From assembly GCA_021843755.1 (NCBI GenBank), contig JAKBWB010000005.1, forward strand, positions 1-64,000: a stretch of 64,000 nucleotides of DNA, in the 5' to 3' direction. This document shows, in pieces, positions 1-12,836 of this stretch. Each line of letters starts with the position of its first letter. Position 1 is the stretch's first letter. The position numbers were made by a program, and so were the translations under genes. This stretch comes from Pseudomonadota bacterium (lineage in GTDB: Bacteria > Pseudomonadota > Gammaproteobacteria > Steroidobacterales > Steroidobacteraceae). The notes below the pieces were generated by a model. The model was given only the letters and a program-made list of their open reading frames with translations. It had not been told where the DNA came from and made no database searches.

Positions 1-731
1 GCTTCACCGACTGCCTCACGGCCGCCTGTGCATGACTCGGGGCCGGTGCGGGTCGCTACCCCTTCACCGTAATGGATTCGCACCATCAATCTCCTGCCGG
101 TCTCCCGGCGCACCACAGTAGAACTAACGAGCTCCCGGCATTTCCCGCTGATCTCATCTGCCCGTGCGTGCGCCCGCGCAAATGCCTCGGCCAGTGCGGA
201 CGCAAGCCGCTGCGTGGAATCCGGCCGCACCGCCTCGCCGGACCGGAAGTCCTGGTACGGATCGGTCTTCGGAAGGGAAAACGCCGACCTCACGTCGGCA
301 TAGGACGGATCGCGCAGTAGCTTCAGCGCCCGGTTCAGCCGCCGCACGTCTTCGTTACATAGCTCCATCCGGGGAAAAAGGCACTCCTCCTGCAGCTTCT
401 CCAATATCTTCGCGCTCCGTTCGAGTGCGCCGCCGCTCCATTTTCCATTAGCTCGAATGGTGCCGATGTTATTTCGGACCGTCTGCGTTGTGCAGTTGAA
501 ATGTTCGCTGGCCAGCTTATTCGCTCTTTTGATTGCGTCTCTATGCCCGAGCCCCTCTCGGCGCGCCGCTTCGTACGCATCGCGCCTGTAGACATACATC
601 TGCAACGTGTTCCGGGGAAGTTGCTTATCGATTATTTGCTGGAACGGGTTGTACTCGAGCAGGGCGTTTTCCATCGCCGGCGCCCGCTGCGCTATCGAGG
701 ATTTTCGCGGCCGGCCGCGCTTACTGGCCAC
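1..731 (-). CDS. Unknown accessory protein, C-terminus beyond window edge
   Basis: An open frame runs from a GTG at 731 to the left edge without a stop (243 codons visible, product continues). I do not recognise the family. The start overlaps the last codons of the integrase (stop at 721-723), which suggests translational coupling. The N-terminus carries a basic KRGRPRK stretch resembling an AT-hook. Residues around 60-100 (DAIKRANKLASEHF, then TTQTVRNNIGTIRANGKW) look like a helix-turn-helix, and an Arg/Glu-rich helical part follows. A DNA-binding or regulatory role is therefore possible, but this is inference. The ATG at codon 19 (MENALLEY) is an alternative start. Codon use is less GC-biased than in the chromosomal genes, consistent with transfer. 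Confidence 0.7.
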   Translation of the reverse strand, partial: MASKRGRPRKSSIAQRAPAMENALLEYNPFQQIIDKQLPRNTLQMYVYRRDAYEAARREGLGHRDAIKRANKLASEHFNCTTQTVRNNIGTIRANGKWSGGALERSAKILEKLQEECLFPRMELCNEDVRRLNRALKLLRDPSYADVRSAFSLPKTDPYQDFRSGEAVRPDSTQRLASALAEAFARAHARADEISGKCRELVSSTVVRRETGRRLMVRIHYGEGVATRTGPESCTGGREAVGE

Positions 732-1767
732 GGAGCTTCTCGTCGAGTTTGGTATGCCCGGTCACGGGGGCGCCAGCGATGAGATGCGAATAGCGCGCGG
801 TGACGCTCGGCGACCGGTGGCCGAGAACGCTGCCGATCTCAAGCAGGGTCGCCCCATGCTGCGCCAGGAACGACGCGCAGCTGTGCCGCATGTCGTGCCA
901 ACGAAAATCCGCAAGGCCTGCTGCGTCGCGAATAAGGCGCCACCGATATTCGATCCACTCCTTTGCGACCGGCTGCCCCTTCTCGTCGGCGATCACCGTG
1001 CGCCCGACTAGAGGTCCTCGCTTGAGCACGCGCAGAGCATCGGCCGCAGAGGCCGGGAGGTACACGGCGCGGCTTTCGTCGTTCTTCGTGAGCAGCAGAC
1101 GGATACGTTGGTTGTCGAGGTCAACGTCTGCCCACCGCAGGCGCCGCAGCTCACTCTGGCGAATGCCACAACCGACCGAGAGAAGTATCGCCGCGCGCAT
1201 CGTCGCCGAGAGTGCCGCAGCTGCCTCGAGGAGCGATGCGAGTTCGGCGTCAGATAGATAGCGGACGCGGCCCTTCGGCTCCGTCAGTAGAAGCCTGGAC
1301 GGCCAGGACTGCTCCTGCGGCACGAGCCCGGCGGCGCGCCCCCAGTTCCACGCTGAGCGCATGGCCGACAGGTAGCGGTTCACCGTGCCCGCGGCCCTCC
1401 CCGGCTTGAGGGTCGCACGGGCCTCGCGCAGCTGCAGGACGTTCAGCTCCATCACCTTCGTCGCGCCGTAATGGCCGGTCCACCAGGCCAGCAGCAGCGA
1501 GAGGGAATCGTAGTAGCGCATCCCCTTCGTTTCCGGGTCTTCGAGGTACTCGCGAATGAGCTGCGCAACGGTCATTTTCGGCACGTCCCGCCGCAGGCCG
1601 CCACGGTCGCGCTGTTTTCGCAGTTCCCGCTCCAGGTCCCGCGCCCATGCCTCTACATCCTTGCGGACCGGCAGAGTCTTGCAAGCGGCCGGGAACGGGT
1701 CGATGCGCACGGTTGCCGTGAATGACACAGCGCCGTCCTTCGCCCGATGCTTGCGTATGGTCGGCAT
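721..1767 (-). CDS. int: Tyrosine-type site-specific recombinase/integrase
   Basis: This 348-residue phage-type integrase should catalyse integration and excision of the element at tRNA-Ser. The N-terminal part (about 1-60) looks like an arm-binding region, 65-160 is the SAM-like core-binding domain, and 170-340 is the catalytic domain. The full active site is visible: R203 in GIRQSELRRL, K228 in LLLTKND, H291 and R294 in HDMRHS, H317 in LGHRSP, and nucleophile Y326 in TARYSHL. Its ATG lies 6 bases after the stop of the small upstream gene, whose final codons supply an AGGTGA ribosome-binding site, so the two are probably co-transcribed. The downstream unknown gene overlaps its 3' end. Nothing suggests it is broken. 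Confidence 0.95.
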   Translation of the reverse strand: MPTIRKHRAKDGAVSFTATVRIDPFPAACKTLPVRKDVEAWARDLERELRKQRDRGGLRRDVPKMTVAQLIREYLEDPETKGMRYYDSLSLLLAWWTGHYGATKVMELNVLQLREARATLKPGRAAGTVNRYLSAMRSAWNWGRAAGLVPQEQSWPSRLLLTEPKGRVRYLSDAELASLLEAAAALSATMRAAILLSVGCGIRQSELRRLRWADVDLDNQRIRLLLTKNDESRAVYLPASAADALRVLKRGPLVGRTVIADEKGQPVAKEWIEYRWRLIRDAAGLADFRWHDMRHSCASFLAQHGATLLEIGSVLGHRSPSVTARYSHLIAGAPVTGHTKLDEKLRGQ

Positions 1768-1773
1768 TGGCGA

Positions 1774-2040
1774 TCACCTCGTCGCAAGGATGGTCTTGCG
1801 ACCACCGACGAGCCGCAGCCCCCTGCGCGTCGCCTCGGTCTCGACGAGCTTGAGGAGCCGCGCGGTCTTCCCGTCGATCCTCACCAATGTCGTCAGAATA
1901 TGGCCAAGGTCCTGGGAGGTGAGGCCGTCCCGAAAGTCGGGCCACCGCGCTACGAGTTCATCAAGATTGAGGCGCGCCTTGATCGTCGCCTTCGTGAACG
2001 GCGATGGCTTGTGCCTGATGAAGGTAACTTTTCCGGCCAT
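1774..2040 (-). CDS. Small hypothetical protein upstream of integrase
   Basis: This 88-residue protein is not recognised. It is basic at the N-terminus (MAGKVTFIRHKPSPF) and ends in TRRGLRLVGGRKTILATR. The middle (about 25-60) is predicted helical, with repeated Leu and Arg. Position between the attachment site and integrase, with its stop 6 bases before the integrase start, is where excisionase or directionality factors usually sit. There is no clear AlpA or Xis winged-helix signature, so a role in excision is only contextual. Inverted and direct repeats lie immediately upstream of its start and could be its binding sites or operators. Confidence 0.6.
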   Translation of the reverse strand: MAGKVTFIRHKPSPFTKATIKARLNLDELVARWPDFRDGLTSQDLGHILTTLVRIDGKTARLLKLVETEATRRGLRLVGGRKTILATR

Positions 2041-2261
<221 letters not shown>

Positions 2262-2388
2262 GGCCTCATCAGGATACCGAAACTGGCGGGCCGCGCGCCG
2301 CAACAGGGTTGCGGCCGCCGACCTCGGATCGCGCATCTTCCGTCACATCCTTCCCCGACTCAACGGTGCGCCGCCGTTGCGGTCCCGG

Positions 2389-3810
2389 CTAGACTTCGGT
2401 ATCGCCGCCACCGGCCGATTCAAGCGGCGGGTTATGGACGCCCCGATTCGCGCGCTCCCGGGCGGCGCGTCCCCGGCGGCGCGTGCGAACCGCCAGATAA
2501 GTCAGCGTGACCACCGCGACGGAGATCACGCTCACGTGCAGATCCTCGCCGAGACCCGGCGTGAACTGCATGGCGATCAGGATGGCCAGCATCGCCCCGA
2601 TCGCCAGATAGCTCGACCACGGAAACAGCCACAGCGTCACCGGCGGGCGCGGCTCGCCGGCGCGCTCGCGTGCGCGGCGGATGCGCCAGTGCGCCAGCGC
2701 GATCATGCCGTACACGAACACCATGAGTGCGCCCGAGGCATCCACGAGGAAGGCGAATACGCCCTGCGGCGCCTGGATCGCCGCCAGAATCCCGGCAACA
2801 CCGGCGGCGCTGCACAGCAGCACCGAGCGCACCGGGACACGCCGCGTGTTGAGCTTGATCAGCCCCTGGGGCGCATCGCCCCGCTCGGCCAGCACGAACA
2901 GCACGCGCGAACAGACGTAAAAGGCCGAATTCAGGCATGAGAGCACGGCGGTGAGAATGATCGCGTCCATCGCGAGGCCGGCCCATGCGAAATGCATCCG
3001 CTCGAGCGCGAGGGTGAAGGGCGACTGGCCGATCTCGATGTGGTTCCACGGGACCACCGCCACGATGAAAAACACCGAGCCCACGTAGAACAACAGGATG
3101 CGCACGATGATCGAGGTGCTCAATCGGGCGATCGCGCGCGAACCGGAGGCCGACTCAGCCGCGGCGATGGTGACGATTTCCGCGCCGGTGAGCGAGAAGA
3201 ACACCGTCACCGCGCCAGCCAATACCGACACTGCACCGAAGGGCGCGAAACCACCGTGGGCGGAGAGATTGTGGAAGGTGGGCCCGTGCGGGGACGTCAA
3301 ACCGAACGCGTAGGCTCCCGAGAGCGCGATGAACACGATGATGGCCGCCACTTTGATCGAAGCGAACCAGAACTCGAATTCCCCGTAGGAGCGCGCCGAC
3401 ATCAGATTCACGCCGGTCATCAGCGCCATCAGGCCGCAGCCGAGCACGCCCGTCGGCACCTGAGGGAACCAGTTGTGCAGGATGTTCGCGCCGGCAATCG
3501 CCTCGGCCGGAACCACGATGATCCAGAAATACCAGTAGAGCCATCCGGCGATGAACCCTGCCCAGGGTCCGAGCCCCTCGCGCGCAAACTCGGTGAACGA
3601 GCGCACGTTGGGCATGGCCAGGGACATCTCCCCGAGCATGCGCATCACCAACAGCACGAGCGTTCCGGTGATGACATAGCTCAGCACGATGGCCGGTCCG
3701 ACGGCCGCGATCGAGGCACTGCTGCCGACGAACAAGCCGGCACCGATGATCCCGCCGATCGAGATCATCTCCAGATGGCGCGGCTTGAGCGATCTGCTGA
3801 GCTCGGGCAT
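2389..3810 (-). CDS. Amino acid permease (APC superfamily)
   Basis: This 473-residue inner-membrane protein has about 12 hydrophobic segments and the amino acid/polyamine/organocation layout. The N-terminus has the typical cytoplasmic lead LKPRHLEMISIGGIIGAGLFVGSS, whose GxxxGAGLF motif in TM1 contacts the amino acid backbone. TM2 is followed by the conserved MLGEMSLAMP. The best match is the GabP/AnsP/CycA-like branch importing amino acids by proton symport; the substrate cannot be assigned. I chose the ATG giving MPELSRSLKPRH because longer versions of the frame run into serS. It ends about 130 bases from tRNA-Ser and starts 29 bases after serS, so it may be cotranscribed with the operon upstream. 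Confidence 0.9.
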   Translation of the reverse strand: MPELSRSLKPRHLEMISIGGIIGAGLFVGSSASIAAVGPAIVLSYVITGTLVLLVMRMLGEMSLAMPNVRSFTEFAREGLGPWAGFIAGWLYWYFWIIVVPAEAIAGANILHNWFPQVPTGVLGCGLMALMTGVNLMSARSYGEFEFWFASIKVAAIIVFIALSGAYAFGLTSPHGPTFHNLSAHGGFAPFGAVSVLAGAVTVFFSLTGAEIVTIAAAESASGSRAIARLSTSIIVRILLFYVGSVFFIVAVVPWNHIEIGQSPFTLALERMHFAWAGLAMDAIILTAVLSCLNSAFYVCSRVLFVLAERGDAPQGLIKLNTRRVPVRSVLLCSAAGVAGILAAIQAPQGVFAFLVDASGALMVFVYGMIALAHWRIRRARERAGEPRPPVTLWLFPWSSYLAIGAMLAILIAMQFTPGLGEDLHVSVISVAVVTLTYLAVRTRRRGRAARERANRGVHNPPLESAGGGDTEV

Positions 3811-3839
3811 CGATTCTCCCCCCCAATCCGGCCGGCGGC

Positions 3840-6429
<2,590 letters not shown>

Positions 6430-6433
<4 letters not shown>

Positions 6434-7107
6434 TGCAGCGGGTGGCCGATCACGTCAACGCCCGGCGGTGGCGTGAATCTCAGCTCCGCGGCCGGCACGG
6501 GCACGTTGATCCGGATGTGCTGGAAGGTGACGGTGGCGACCTGGCCGAGCGTATCCTCCAGAATCATCTTCTTCAGCGTGCCGTGCTCGAACCCGAACAA
6601 CGCGCTGCGAAAGTCCGCCCCGCTGCGCTGGCGCGGCGCCACGTACACCCATTGCAGGCCCTCGCGCCGGCCCGCCAGACGCTCGTGGAACGCCTTGCGC
6701 ACATCGACCGTACCCGACAGCAACATCGCCGGGGTCGCCGACAGCGCCGCGCTCAGCGGCTGCACGGTCACCTGCTGCAGATCACGGTCGTAGAACCACA
6801 GGTTGCGCCCGTCGGCAACCATCAACTGCCCCCCGCCGCCGGCATGCAGCGGATGGATGTTCCAGCGGAACTTGCCCGGACGCTGCACGATCAGCGTGCC
6901 GACCGAGCGCGACAGCACACCGCCGTGGGCATCGACCAGCGTCTGCCGGAACCTCGTGCGCAGCGTATGCAGATGCGCCAGAAAGCGATCGAGCGGCGTC
7001 GGGGCGGTGAGCGCCTTCGCCGGCGGCGCGGCCCGCGCCGCGAGCGCCGGCGCCGGGGCGAGAACCAGGGCCGCGGCCAGTACCCACGGTGTCGACAGGT
7101 TGCGCAT
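6430..7107 (-). CDS. lolA: Outer-membrane lipoprotein carrier protein LolA
   Basis: LolA is the periplasmic chaperone that takes lipoproteins from the LolCDE complex and delivers them to LolB in the outer membrane. This 225-residue protein has a Sec signal peptide (MRNLSTPWVLAAALVLAPAP, cleavage expected near AARA). Family features follow: LRTRFRQTL, the hydrophobic-cavity strand GKFRWNIHP, and LWFYDRDLQQVTVQPL. It sits 6 bases after ftsK and overlaps rarA by 4 bases. Its partner complex LolCDE is encoded at 42626-45867 in the same window. Confidence 0.96.
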
Positions 7108-7113
7108 CGGATT

Positions 7114-9450
7114 TCAGTCCTCCGGCCGCGCCGGCACCAGCACCTCGCGCGCGCCATTCGCTTGCAGCGGGCCGACCAGACCCGCCGCTTCCATCGCCTC
7201 GAGCAGCCGCGCCGCTCGGTTATAGCCTATCTTCAGCCGCCGCTGCACGTACGAGATGGACGGTTTGCGCTCGGTGGTCACGATCCGCACCGCCTCGTCA
7301 TAGAGCGCATCCTGCTCCGCATCGGGGGTCATCCCGCCCTCGCCCTCCTCCCCCGGCAGACCCGGAATCGGCGTCTGCGGACCCGTGAGAACCTCGTCGA
7401 TATAGTTCGGCGGCGCGGCTTTCTTCAAGGCTTCCGCCACCCGATGCACTTCCTGGTCCGAGACGAACGCGCCGTGCACGCGTGTCGGCACCGAGGTACC
7501 CGAGGGCAGATACAGCATGTCGCCGTGCCCGAGCAGCGTCTCGGCCCCCATCTGGTCGAGAATGGTGCGCGAGTCGACCTTGGCGGAAACCTGGAAGGCG
7601 ATGCGGCAGGGAATGTTGGCCTTGATCAGACCGGTGATGACATCCACCGACGGCCGCTGGGTCGCCAGGATCAGGTGGATTCCGGAAGCGCGCGCCTTCT
7701 GCGCCAGACGGGTGATGAGTTCCTCGACCTTCTTGCCGACGATCATCATCAGGTCGGCCAGCTCATCGACCACCACCACCAGGTACGGCAGCGCCGTCAA
7801 GTGCGGGATCTGACTCTGATCCACGGTCGGGTCGTTGGCCGCGCGCGCGAGCAGCACCGGATCGAGGATCGGCTTGCCGGCCTCGATCGAGTCCCGGACG
7901 CGGCGGTTGAAGCCGGCGATGTTGCGTACCCCGAGCGCGGCCATCAACTGATAGCGTCGTTCCATCTCCGCGACACACCAGCGCAGGGTATTGGCCGCCT
8001 GCTTCATGTCGGTGACCACCGGCGCGAGCAGGTGCGGGATGCCCTCGTACACGGACAGCTCGAGCATCTTCGGGTCGATCATGATCAGCCGGACGTGCTC
8101 GGCGGTCGACTTGTACAGCAGCGAGAGCACCATGGCGTTGATCGCCACCGATTTGCCCGAGCCGGTCGTGCCGGCGATCAGCAGATGGGGCATGCGCGCG
8201 AGGTCGGCGACCACCGGCGAGCCGCCGATGTCCTTGCCCAGAGCAAGCGCCAGCGGCGAGTGCATCTCGTCGTAGGCCTTCGAGCGGATGATCTCCCCGA
8301 GCGTGACCGTCTCGTACTTTTCATTGGCGATCTCGAGCCCCATCACGTTCTTGCCCGGAATCACCTCCACCACGCGCACGCTCATCACCGACAGCGAGCG
8401 CGCCAGATCCTTCGCCAGGCTGGTGATCTGGCTCGCCTTGACGCCCGGGGCGGGTCTGAGCTCGAAGCAGGTGACCACGGGGCCTGGCTGCACCGCCACC
8501 ACCTCGGCCTCGATCCCGAAATCCTTCAGCTTCACCTCCACCAGTCGGGACAGGCCTTCCAGCGCCTCGCTCGAGTACAGCGGCTCGCGCCGCGGCGGAT
8601 CATCGAGCAGCGACAGCGGCGGCAGCTCGCCGGCCTTCGGCGGATCGAACAGCGCCACCTGCCGTTCCTTCTCGACACGCTCGCTGGGCTCCACCCGCAG
8701 CGTCGGCACCATGATGCGCGGCGCAACGCGCGCGGCGGTGCGGCGCGTCTCGCCCGCCACCGCTTCCTTGCGCGCCTGACGGCGCTCCCGACCGACCGCC
8801 CGATCGTGCGCCGCGGCACGGTGCGCCCGCAGCCAGCCGACCATCGCCCACACCCCCGTCCCGAGCCGGTCCATCACCCGGAACCAGGACACCCCGAAAC
8901 CGAGCGACAGGCCGGCCATCCAGGCCACCAGCATCACCAGTGTCGCGCCGAGGTAGCCCAACGCGTCGCGCAGGCCGTTGCCCGCGAACTGGCCGAGCAA
9001 CCCACCGGCCCCCTCGTGCAGCGTGCCCGGACCCCAGTTCAGCGCCGCCAGCGCACAGGTGGAAATCATCAACAGCGCGAGGCCGCCGCCGCGCACCAGG
9101 CGCGTGGCCCGCCCGATCGGCGCCTCGCGCGCACTGCGGTGAATGCGCCACGCCGAGAAGCCGAGCATGAGCGGCACCCAGTAGGCGCCGCGGCCGAACA
9201 GACCGAACAGCGCATCGGCGAGCCAGGCGCCCACCGGACCGATGCGGTTGTGCACGCTCGATTCGACGCCACGGTAGAAGAAAAAGCCCGGGTCCGCGGG
9301 GTTGTACGTGGCGAGCGCGATGAGCACCACGAGCGCTGCCGCGGCGACGGCAATGACCGCGCTCTCACGCAGAGCGCCGGTGAGCGCGGCGCTGAAACGG
9401 GACGTTGGGCGCGAGAGCGCCTGGGGATCGGCCAATGGGTACGGCTCCAC
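7114..9450 (-). CDS. ftsK: DNA translocase FtsK
   Basis: FtsK pumps chromosomal DNA through the closing septum and activates XerCD dimer resolution at dif. The 778 residues hold four to five TM helices in the first 190 residues, then a short basic linker. The motor has Walker A GTTGSGKS at 427-434 and Walker [11 protein letters not shown]. The C-terminal gamma winged helix ([23 protein letters not shown]) recognises KOPS sites. The linker is short, so this is an SpoIIIE-length FtsK rather than the roughly 1300-residue E. coli form. It heads the operon with lolA, rarA and serS. A possible -10 TAGAAT lies at 9475-9480 in the divergent gap to trxB. Confidence 0.97.
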   Translation of the reverse strand: MEPYPLADPQALSRPTSRFSAALTGALRESAVIAVAAAALVVLIALATYNPADPGFFFYRGVESSVHNRIGPVGAWLADALFGLFGRGAYWVPLMLGFSAWRIHRSAREAPIGRATRLVRGGGLALLMISTCALAALNWGPGTLHEGAGGLLGQFAGNGLRDALGYLGATLVMLVAWMAGLSLGFGVSWFRVMDRLGTGVWAMVGWLRAHRAAAHDRAVGRERRQARKEAVAGETRRTAARVAPRIMVPTLRVEPSERVEKERQVALFDPPKAGELPPLSLLDDPPRREPLYSSEALEGLSRLVEVKLKDFGIEAEVVAVQPGPVVTCFELRPAPGVKASQITSLAKDLARSLSVMSVRVVEVIPGKNVMGLEIANEKYETVTLGEIIRSKAYDEMHSPLALALGKDIGGSPVVADLARMPHLLIAGTTGSGKSVAINAMVLSLLYKSTAEHVRLIMIDPKMLELSVYEGIPHLLAPVVTDMKQAANTLRWCVAEMERRYQLMAALGVRNIAGFNRRVRDSIEAGKPILDPVLLARAANDPTVDQSQIPHLTALPYLVVVVDELADLMMIVGKKVEELITRLAQKARASGIHLILATQRPSVDVITGLIKANIPCRIAFQVSAKVDSRTILDQMGAETLLGHGDMLYLPSGTSVPTRVHGAFVSDQEVHRVAEALKKAAPPNYIDEVLTGPQTPIPGLPGEEGEGGMTPDAEQDALYDEAVRIVTTERKPSISYVQRRLKIGYNRAARLLEAMEAAGLVGPLQANGAREVLVPARPED

Positions 9451-9481
9451 AATCCGGTCGAGATCGATAAACTAATTCTAG

Positions 9482-10537
<1,056 letters not shown>

Positions 10538-10546
10538 CGCACCGGA

Positions 10547-11686
10547 ATGAAGCTCGCCGTCCACTCGAGCATCGATCAGATCGATCCGCAGCAGTGGAAT
10601 ATGCTCGCCGGAGCGGCTCATCCGTTCATGCGGCATGAATTCCTCGCGGCGCTCGAGCACACCCGCTGTGTGGGCGCCGAGCGCGGCTGGCAGCCCTGCC
10701 CCATCACGCTCAGCGATGCTCATGGGCTCGCCGCCGCCGCCGCGGTGTTCCTGAAAGACAACTCCTTCGGCGAGTTCGTGTTCGATTTCGCGTGGGCCGA
10801 CGCCTATGCGCGGCACGGACTCGAGTACTACCCCAAGCTCACCCTGGCGGTGCCGTTCACGCCCGCCACCGGCCCGCGCCTGCTGGTGCGCTGCGGCCTG
10901 GAGCGGCGCACGCTCGCCGCGCGGCTGCTTGCGGCACTGCGCGATCTGGCGCGCGAGCACGGATGCTCCTCGGCGCACGCGCTGTTTCTCGACGAGCAGG
11001 ACCGCGAGGCGTGCACCGCCTCGGGCTGGCTGCTGCGGCGCGATTGCCAGTTTCACTGGCACAATCGCGGCTACCGGAGCTTCGAGCAGTACCTGGCGAC
11101 CTTCACGGCTGAGAAGCGCAAGAAGGCGCGCCGCGAGCGCCGGCGCGTCGCCGAGGCGGGCATCCGCTTCCGCACCTACCTCGGCCCCGAGCTCGATCCG
11201 GCGCTGCTCGATCGCGTCTATGCCTTTCACCGCGAAACGTTCCTGCGCCACGGACACGAGCCGTACCTCACGCGCAGGTTCTTCGCCGAGATCGTCCGTA
11301 CGCTCGGGGACGCCCTGATGGTGAAAGTCGCGCTGCACGAGGGCCGGCCGGTCGCCGCGGCGGTGTTCTTCTGGTCGGCCGAAACGCTTTGGGGCCGCTA
11401 CTGGGGATCCGAGGGCGCATACCACAGCCTGCATTTCGAGACCTGTTATTACCAGGGGATCGAGTTCTGCATCGAGCGGGGCATTGCCCGCTTCGAGCCC
11501 GGGACCCAGGGGGAGCACAAGATCAGCCGCGGCTTCGAGCCCTGTCTGACTTGGTCGGCGCACCACATCGTCGAGCCGCGCCTGCGCGCCGCGATCGCCC
11601 ATTTCCTCGAGCACGAAGCCGACTGGGTCGAAGCGTATGCCGGGGAGGTCCGCCGGCACGTGCCCTACCGCAAAGCGCCCCCATGA
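10547..11686 (+). CDS. GNAT-fold peptidogalycan biosynthesis-like protein (COG3146)
   Basis: This 379-residue cytosolic protein resembles the COG3146/DUF482 family, annotated as predicted N-acyltransferases with a FemAB-like double GNAT fold. Visible family stretches are [21 protein letters not shown] at the N-terminus and, near the C-terminus, [14 protein letters not shown], preceded by [16 protein letters not shown]. The substrate is unknown; the family name comes from an early and uncertain link to peptidoglycan. It lies 9 bases after trxB and its stop overlaps the aat start (ATGA at 11683-11686), so the three genes are translationally linked. Confidence 0.88.
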   Translation: MKLAVHSSIDQIDPQQWNMLAGAAHPFMRHEFLAALEHTRCVGAERGWQPCPITLSDAHGLAAAAAVFLKDNSFGEFVFDFAWADAYARHGLEYYPKLTLAVPFTPATGPRLLVRCGLERRTLAARLLAALRDLAREHGCSSAHALFLDEQDREACTASGWLLRRDCQFHWHNRGYRSFEQYLATFTAEKRKKARRERRRVAEAGIRFRTYLGPELDPALLDRVYAFHRETFLRHGHEPYLTRRFFAEIVRTLGDALMVKVALHEGRPVAAAVFFWSAETLWGRYWGSEGAYHSLHFETCYYQGIEFCIERGIARFEPGTQGEHKISRGFEPCLTWSAHHIVEPRLRAAIAHFLEHEADWVEAYAGEVRRHVPYRKAPP

Positions 11687-12393
11687 GGCGCATCACCTGG
11701 CTGTCCGCGCACGATGCACCCGAGTGGTTTCCGCCGCTCGAGCAGGCGCTCACCGAGCCGGCGGGGCTGCTCGCCGCCGGCGGCGATCTGTCGAGCGAGC
11801 GCCTGGTGGCCGCCTACCGGCGCGGCATTTTCCCCTGGTACGCCCCCGGTCAGCCGGTGCTGTGGTGGGCGCCCGACCCGCGCACGGTGCTCTTCCCCGA
11901 GGAGTTCCGCCGTCACCGCAGCCTGGCAAAGACGATACGGAACAAAGGCTTCGACACCGGCATCGACCGGCAGTTTGAAGCGGTGATCGCAGCCTGTGCC
12001 GCTCCCCGGGCGCGCAGCCCCGGCACCTGGATCACGGCCGAGATGCGCGAGGCGTACGTGCGGCTGCACCGGCTCGGCTTCGCGCACAGTATCGAAGTGA
12101 CGCGCGGCGGAACGCTCGCCGGCGGTCTTTACGGGGTCCGTCTCGGCGGAGTGTTCTTTGGCGAGTCGATGTTCAGCCGGGAGCGCGACGCCTCGAAGGT
12201 GGCCCTGGCGCATCTGGCGGCGCTGTGCGCGCCCAACGGCATCGCCCTGATCGATTGTCAGATGCCGTCCTCGCATCTGTCGAGCCTCGGGGCCCGCGCG
12301 ATCAGCCGCGCGCAGTTTCAAGCACTGCTCGAGCGCTGGGTCAGCCTCACGCCCCTGCCCCTGCAGGATCCGCCTCGGCGTTGCAGCGCGTAA
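11683..12393 (+). CDS. aat: Leucyl/phenylalanyl-tRNA--protein transferase
   Basis: Aat adds Leu or Phe from aminoacyl-tRNA to proteins with N-terminal Arg or Lys, creating N-degrons. ClpS and ClpAP, encoded just downstream at 12837-15443, then recognise and degrade them. The 236 residues contain the signatures [10 protein letters not shown] near 28, YRRGIFPWY near 45, WWAPDPR, and [19 protein letters not shown] in the acyltransferase core. The ATG at 11683 overlaps the previous stop. Longer readings of the frame only extend into the neighbouring gene. The C-terminus ([13 protein letters not shown]) looks divergent but not truncated. Confidence 0.97.
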   Translation: MRRITWLSAHDAPEWFPPLEQALTEPAGLLAAGGDLSSERLVAAYRRGIFPWYAPGQPVLWWAPDPRTVLFPEEFRRHRSLAKTIRNKGFDTGIDRQFEAVIAACAAPRARSPGTWITAEMREAYVRLHRLGFAHSIEVTRGGTLAGGLYGVRLGGVFFGESMFSRERDASKVALAHLAALCAPNGIALIDCQMPSSHLSSLGARAISRAQFQALLERWVSLTPLPLQDPPRRCSA

Positions 12394-12421
12394 ACCACCG
12401 CGGCGCCGCGCGCGCCGGTAC

Positions 12422-12452
12422 GCCCCCGGGCACGGACGGCGCGCCCGGGGGC
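12422..12452 (+). terminator. GC-rich hairpin between aat and infA
   Basis: A perfect 10-base inverted repeat (GCCCCCGGGC at 12422-12431, GCCCGGGGGC at 12443-12452) with an 11-base loop follows aat. There is no T tract, so it is not a standard intrinsic terminator. It could attenuate, or separate the aat and infA transcripts. The rest of the 212-base gap is very GC-rich up to the infA leader. Confidence 0.4.
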
Positions 12453-12605
12453 TCGGCGCCTCGCCCCCCGGAGCGCCCCCCACGGCACCTCATCGGCTCG
12501 CCGCGGCGCCGGATCGGGCCGGGCGTCCCCGGAGCCGGCGCTGGAAAATTGCGCAGCCGCGGCCTTTTGTGCTGCAATCCGCGCCCTCGCAACGCAAAGG
12601 ATCAT

Positions 12606-12824
12606 ATGTCCAAAGAAGACGCCATCCAGATGGAGGGTGAGGTGGTGGAAACACTGCCCAACACCACCTTCCGTGTGAAGCTCAAGAACGGCCACGTCGT
12701 CACTGCGCACATCTCCGGCAAGATGCGCAAGAACTACATCCGCATTCTCACCGGTGATCAGGTCACCGTGGAATTGACTCCGTACGACCTGACCAAGGGG
12801 CGCATCGTCTATCGCGGGCGCTAG
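12606..12824 (+). CDS. infA: Translation initiation factor IF-1
   Basis: IF-1 binds the 30S A site and helps IF-2 and IF-3 in initiation. The 72-residue protein is a single OB fold and begins [20 protein letters not shown]. It has the family strand [20 protein letters not shown] and ends [13 protein letters not shown] strong AAGGA ribosome-binding site lies 5 bases before the ATG. A weak promoter-like pair (TTGCGC and TGCAAT, 18-base spacer) lies upstream. It ends 12 bases from the clpA stop, tail to tail, with no obvious terminator between. Confidence 0.98.
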   Translation: MSKEDAIQMEGEVVETLPNTTFRVKLKNGHVVTAHISGKMRKNYIRILTGDQVTVELTPYDLTKGRIVYRGR

Positions 12825-12836
12825 CGGCGCGCCCGA

